NCBI RefSeq assembly: GCF_032854445.1
Contig: NC_088300.1
Location: 23,977,608 to 24,041,607 of the forward strand
Length of the DNA: 64,000 nt
Reading direction: 5' to 3'
Origin: Liolophura sinensis
Taxonomy: Eukaryota > Mollusca > Polyplacophora > Chitonida > Chitonidae
The position numbers and the translations under genes are program-made. Every line of letters starts with the position of its first letter. Within the stretch, counting starts at the first letter, position 1. The notes under the pieces are model-generated. The model ran no database searches. It had not been told where the DNA came from and saw only the letters and a program-made list of their open reading frames with translations. This document shows, in pieces, positions 60,144 to 64,000 of this stretch.

Positions 60144-61861
60144 TTTTGAGGAGAAGGAGATGTTGCATTTATTTACATAAAACATTTCACAAAGCAAAAG
60201 TCTTAATTGCTCTAACTACGGTACTTTCACAGTTTTCACTTAAATGTAATTCATGCTTTATTTACAGTCAGCTATTGACACAAAACATTATACTGATGGC
60301 TAGTTTCATCAGCTTTCTGTGTTTTTTCACTTTAAAAATCTGCACGCATCAGGTTGCGATCTGCGATATTCGCCATCTTTGATCCGACGAACACGCACTT
60401 CTGAGATGCTGGGTCTAACATCTCAGATCCAGACTAGTTACATGGGTTTACACCGCGCAGAAAATGTTTACACTGCAGAGAAAACGTTGGTATGGTGGGG
60501 TTGTTTCCCCCGCGAGAACTCCATCAACAAAACTGACCATCACGTATAAGTGAAAAATGTTTGTGACTGGTTGGTAAATAAATAATGAATAAGTAGATAA
60601 ATAAATAATTTTCGTCGAGTGCTTATCTTCGAATTGTCCAGCTCACGAAGTATTGATTCAATCTCGGTCTCGAACAGAATAATTTATTAACTGTTGTATG
60701 ATATTCGTTCAACTGCCTACCGTGCAGCACTTTGGTTTACAACTGTGCCTAGTTCAGAGCTGTGGACAATATGTGGGGCCACATGTGAGAAAACTCATCA
60801 GTTACTAGATCTGAGATTTGTCTCACTCTTCCCAGCTTTCATAAAATCGTGTTAATCAGTACCTGCTATTTACACCGGGCATACCTTGTGGGTATATACA
60901 TTCTTGAGTATAGCTTGAAACCCTAATGCTTCGAATCAACCAAATAATTTGGCTAAGAAGGGTATGAACACAATTGTTCATTTTTCCACGTAAGATGGAA
61001 GTAATCATGCTGTCGTCACTGACTGAATGTAGTTTTTCTTTATATGTTGACTGTTAGCAGTATAAAGTATACCGGCACAGTATAATTCAGTCATTCAAGA
61101 GCATGTCGTCTTGTCCATAACTCACTGGCAACAATTGTTTTGTTTTGGAAAATTAAAATGCCAAATGAAGCTATTTATGTCACATTCCTTACAGTTGGCG
61201 TGCGTGCCCTGCGGAATCAAACGAATGGCGAACATGAAGTTGTCATATTTACTCATCTTACAAAATCGTCGTACACTAATTCCAAGTATAGCATGGTCTA
61301 TTTCCAACCCGTCTGCCCATTTTCCCCATTTATAACGTCGACTGATATAGACGAGGGTCTCGGCTCTCAAATCCGTGATTTTCGGCTTCATCGCATTTTC
61401 CAAGAAGAGCACGTTCCATAAATCGTCTAGCCCATATCATCCATATTTGATCACAGACGTGCGAGGAGTCTTGCGGCAAATGTGTCTGAGCCCGTTACCG
61501 ATATAATATATACATCAGCATATGATGGGTCAGTTTCATGCGTGGAGGAAACAGGAGTGACTACCGACCTTTGCCAAATCACTGGCGCGCTTTCCCACGC
61601 GTCACGTGTAAATATGCAAACCATATTCGTGAAAGTCAAGAGTTCTTCAACAAACGTTAGACTACGCAAACGGACACAAGAGCGTCGTTCTCAAATTAAA
61701 TTTAAATTATGAAATCCAGACACCATGCATACACCACTAAAAGATGCACATATCACTCGTATTCCTTTAATTTAAACGATTTAAAGTTAAAACTCAAACT
61801 CGGATCCAAATGTAACAGTTTGCAAACTCACTGGCATCAGCACTTCAGCAAATCTGGAAAG

Positions 61862-62031
61862 GGTAAAAGAATATAATAATGTTATGACTCTGTACTCCCC
61901 AAAACAAATTAATTAAATTTAATTAAACAGAAATTTTAAGGGAAAAGGTAAAAGAATATAATAATGTTATGACCCTGTACTCTCAAAAACAAATTAATTA
62001 AATTTAATCAAACAGAAATTTTAAGTTAACA
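61862..62031. repeat. 85-bp direct duplication
   Basis: Two tandem copies of an AT-rich 85-bp segment (GTAAAAGAATATAATAATGT ... AACAGAAATTTTAAG) differ at only a few positions, so the duplication is fairly recent. Confidence 0.85.
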
Positions 62032-62130
62032 GAAAGACTATTGTCCAAGCTATGCTATAATATTATGTTATGTAATATTATGTTATTGCAGCAGATTATT
62101 CTGCTAAATATGTCACACATATTCTAGTTC

Positions 62131-62405
62131 CGGTCGGGTCATTACAAAGACTTTAAAATTGATATTTGCTGCTGCCTCGTTTGCGCCCTGCACTGAGAGG
62201 TTAGAGCAAGGAAACATGACTAGTTGCCCCGATGTCAGTATAATGTGACTGAGTGGGGTGTCATGCCTGGTGTCTTGGACATGATACTACTGTGGCGGCA
62301 GCACTTTGGTATCATGGACTCGCTGTGCAACAAGAAAACACAGTATATGTACATACACCTATAATGACCCCTTGTCGTCATAAGTATGAAGAAGTTTTAA
62401 GTACA
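62131..62405 (+). mobile_element. SINE family 1, variant body
   Basis: Same body as 35398-35705: GGTCGGGTCATTACAAAGAC, GCTGCTGCCTCGTTTGCGCC, GTCAGTATAATGTGACTGAG, GTGTCATGCCTGGTGTCTTG. The tail is decayed after TTTTAAGTAC. Confidence 0.8.
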
Positions 62406-63193
62406 TACACACACAAAGTCTACTTCAATAAAGATTGCATTACACTAACAAAATATTATGTTGAATATGGCAAAATATTATATTATAATAGCCGAATACA
62501 TTCTAGCTTTGATCAGACAACAGACTTTCTGTTAAAATCAAGAGATGATTTTTTGGGGAGTGTAAGCATACTCCCGGTGCGCTGAGGTTTGGTCACACAT
62601 TGTTTTCTACACTACAATAACTCACGTACATTTTCTTTTGCAGTGTGACATTTATCTATTTTTGGTGGGATTAATTTCTTCTTTTAATAATTGTGACTGG
62701 TAACTTATGCCGTTCTAAGGAATATTTCAAATATGCTCATCAGGCCAGCCATAGCTATATCTGCCAGAACTGCCGACGTAAATCCGCAGCCAAGTTCATC
62801 TTTACCTGGAATCTTTAATATGATGTATACACATGAAAGTGTCATCCTATGGTGGAAGAAGCTATGTACAGAATCGTTAACATAATCACAGAGATAATGC
62901 ATGGCCTTGTTAATTAAACAGAGTACATATCTAACAATTAGATAAACATCTGCATGTTGTTTCTCATTAGATTGTGAAAGGTGTTGGCGCTGGCACTTAC
63001 AGAGAACCATTGTAATATTGAACTGTGTGGAACTGTTCTCGAGAAAATGGCCGACTAATGTACCCGTGTTACTTTGACCCAACTTGTTAACAATACTGGA
63101 TGGCTCGAACTGCGGTACATATGCCTACTCGTCATGTGCTTCATACGAGAAAGAGGGCAATCCTGCAAATACCATGCCGGCAGAACGGGGCTG

Positions 63194-63224
63194 ATTGGAC
63201 CCGCAGGGCATAGGCTATATAAGG
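63194..63224 (+). promoter_or_regulatory. CCAAT + TATA promoter-like element
   Basis: ATTGG (63194-63198) and CTATATAAGG (63215-63224) in correct order and spacing for a plus-strand promoter, with a start expected near 63246. It supports the frame at 63271 but is not proof. Confidence 0.4.
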
Positions 63225-63270
63225 GTAATATTCTCACAGAACAGTTCATTGGTTGAGGTATTTACAAACA

Positions 63271-63558
63271 ATGAAGCAATCACACACCGTGCAGTTTGTG
63301 TGCTGTAAATGCAGCCTGGTAGAATACGTGGAATCTGTGGCTGAGACGCATTATGGACCTAGGCTTACTGTAGTGTTACTGAATCAACAGACCTCATTCC
63401 TTACATTATACCAAGGCAGGGATCAGCTCGACCGAGATACCTATACTTGTATTCGACCTAAAAATTATTCACGGACTACGAGAGTGAAATTTGAATTGGA
63501 CTGGACGTCATGTTTACAGGATATCAACGGTCTTCTCTGCGTCACTGAAAACTGTTGA
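63271..63558 (+). CDS. hypothetical small single-exon gene with TATA promoter
   Basis: I do not recognise this product. The 95-residue frame begins MKQSHTVQFVCCKCSLVEYV and ends DINGLLCVTENC at TGA. It has six cysteines, two of them in a CCxC motif near the N-terminus, and no clear signal peptide or membrane segment. A CTATATAAGG TATA box (63215-63224) lies about 47 bp before the ATG, and a reversed CCAAT box (ATTGG, 63194-63198) about 20 bp further up, which is good promoter spacing. The gene could instead be the first exon of something longer, or a chance frame. Confidence 0.3.
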   Translation: MKQSHTVQFVCCKCSLVEYVESVAETHYGPRLTVVLLNQQTSFLTLYQGRDQLDRDTYTCIRPKNYSRTTRVKFELDWTSCLQDINGLLCVTENC

Positions 63559-64000
63559 CTGCTTCTCTCTTCCATGCTATACCAGCGTTATTGGCTATTT
63601 TTTATATAATTTCCTACACATTCCTTTGTGAACTGGTGTTTAACGTTATTTGGGCTAAATAGGTCTTGCGATTATCGAATTGGGGCGTCACTGTATCTTT
63701 TATGAGTTGTATACGAATGTCGGATAGGCGCTTTAATAGGTTCAAATATATAAGGTTCATATATATATATAAGACCTGACGAGTGAAATGTAGGCTTTGT
63801 GTTTCTTTACGGAGGGAAAAACATTAAAATAATGCTATTAAAGCTTAGCTGGCTGTAAAAAGATATTTGTTATTGTGGTTATGAAGATTTTTTTTTTCGA
63901 TATTTCTTTAACATAGACTGAACACTTGAAAATAATTTCCCTGTGGCTGGTAAGTACTTGGGACCTCTCACTGATATACGTGTAATGGAAGTCAAATGCA
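63559..64000. other. window end, no feature
   Basis: AT-rich sequence with a short AT run at 63757-63771. Nothing supported. Confidence 0.6.

Overview
This is a piece of animal (bilaterian) nuclear genome. Genes are split by long AT-rich introns with GT/AG boundaries, and the rest is full of SINEs, microsatellites and a large minisatellite. The SINE types (a tRNA-like head with CACT/CATT tails, and another with AAAT tails) and the scattered ACATGTACATGT-type runs suggest a lophotrochozoan, most likely a mollusc. That is an inference from repeat style, not a species call. There are no bacterial operons, CRISPR arrays or phage.

Layout. (1) 1-24.5 kb, minus strand: the 5' two thirds of a TOGARAM1 (crescerin) gene. 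A 1917-nt first coding exon (24511-22595) holds TOG1 and TOG2. Nine smaller exons between 13.8 and 2.3 kb encode the disordered linker. All ten exons join in one reading frame (phases 0,1,1,1,0,2,1,1,0,1). The exons for TOG3 and TOG4 should lie before base 1. A near-consensus RFX X-box sits about 325 bp upstream of the ATG, as expected for a cilium gene. (2) 24.9-30.4 kb: non-coding sequence with degenerate tandem arrays, a cluster of TCAAGGTCA nuclear-receptor half-sites and SINE pieces. (3) 30.4-32.35 kb, plus strand: the 3' part of a small multi-exon gene that I do not recognise. (4) 34.17-47.41 kb, plus strand: a complete five-exon KLHL28 gene (BTB, BACK, six Kelch blades), with an apparent one-base frameshift in exon 4. 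(5) 48.26-50.47 kb: a minisatellite of about forty 52-bp units just downstream of KLHL28. (6) 50.5-64 kb: mostly intergenic, with two full-length tRNA-headed SINEs, several other SINE copies, a CT/AT microsatellite, a 30-bp perfect inverted repeat, and at most one small TATA-driven candidate gene at 63.3 kb.

The two recognised genes are divergent (head to head), as are human TOGARAM1 and KLHL28 on 14q21.2. The window therefore appears to preserve an ancient gene pair, with an extra unrecognised gene now lying between the two. TOGARAM1 acts on ciliary microtubules. KLHL28 is a predicted Cullin-3 substrate adaptor. Nothing in the sequence shows that they act together; the link is positional.
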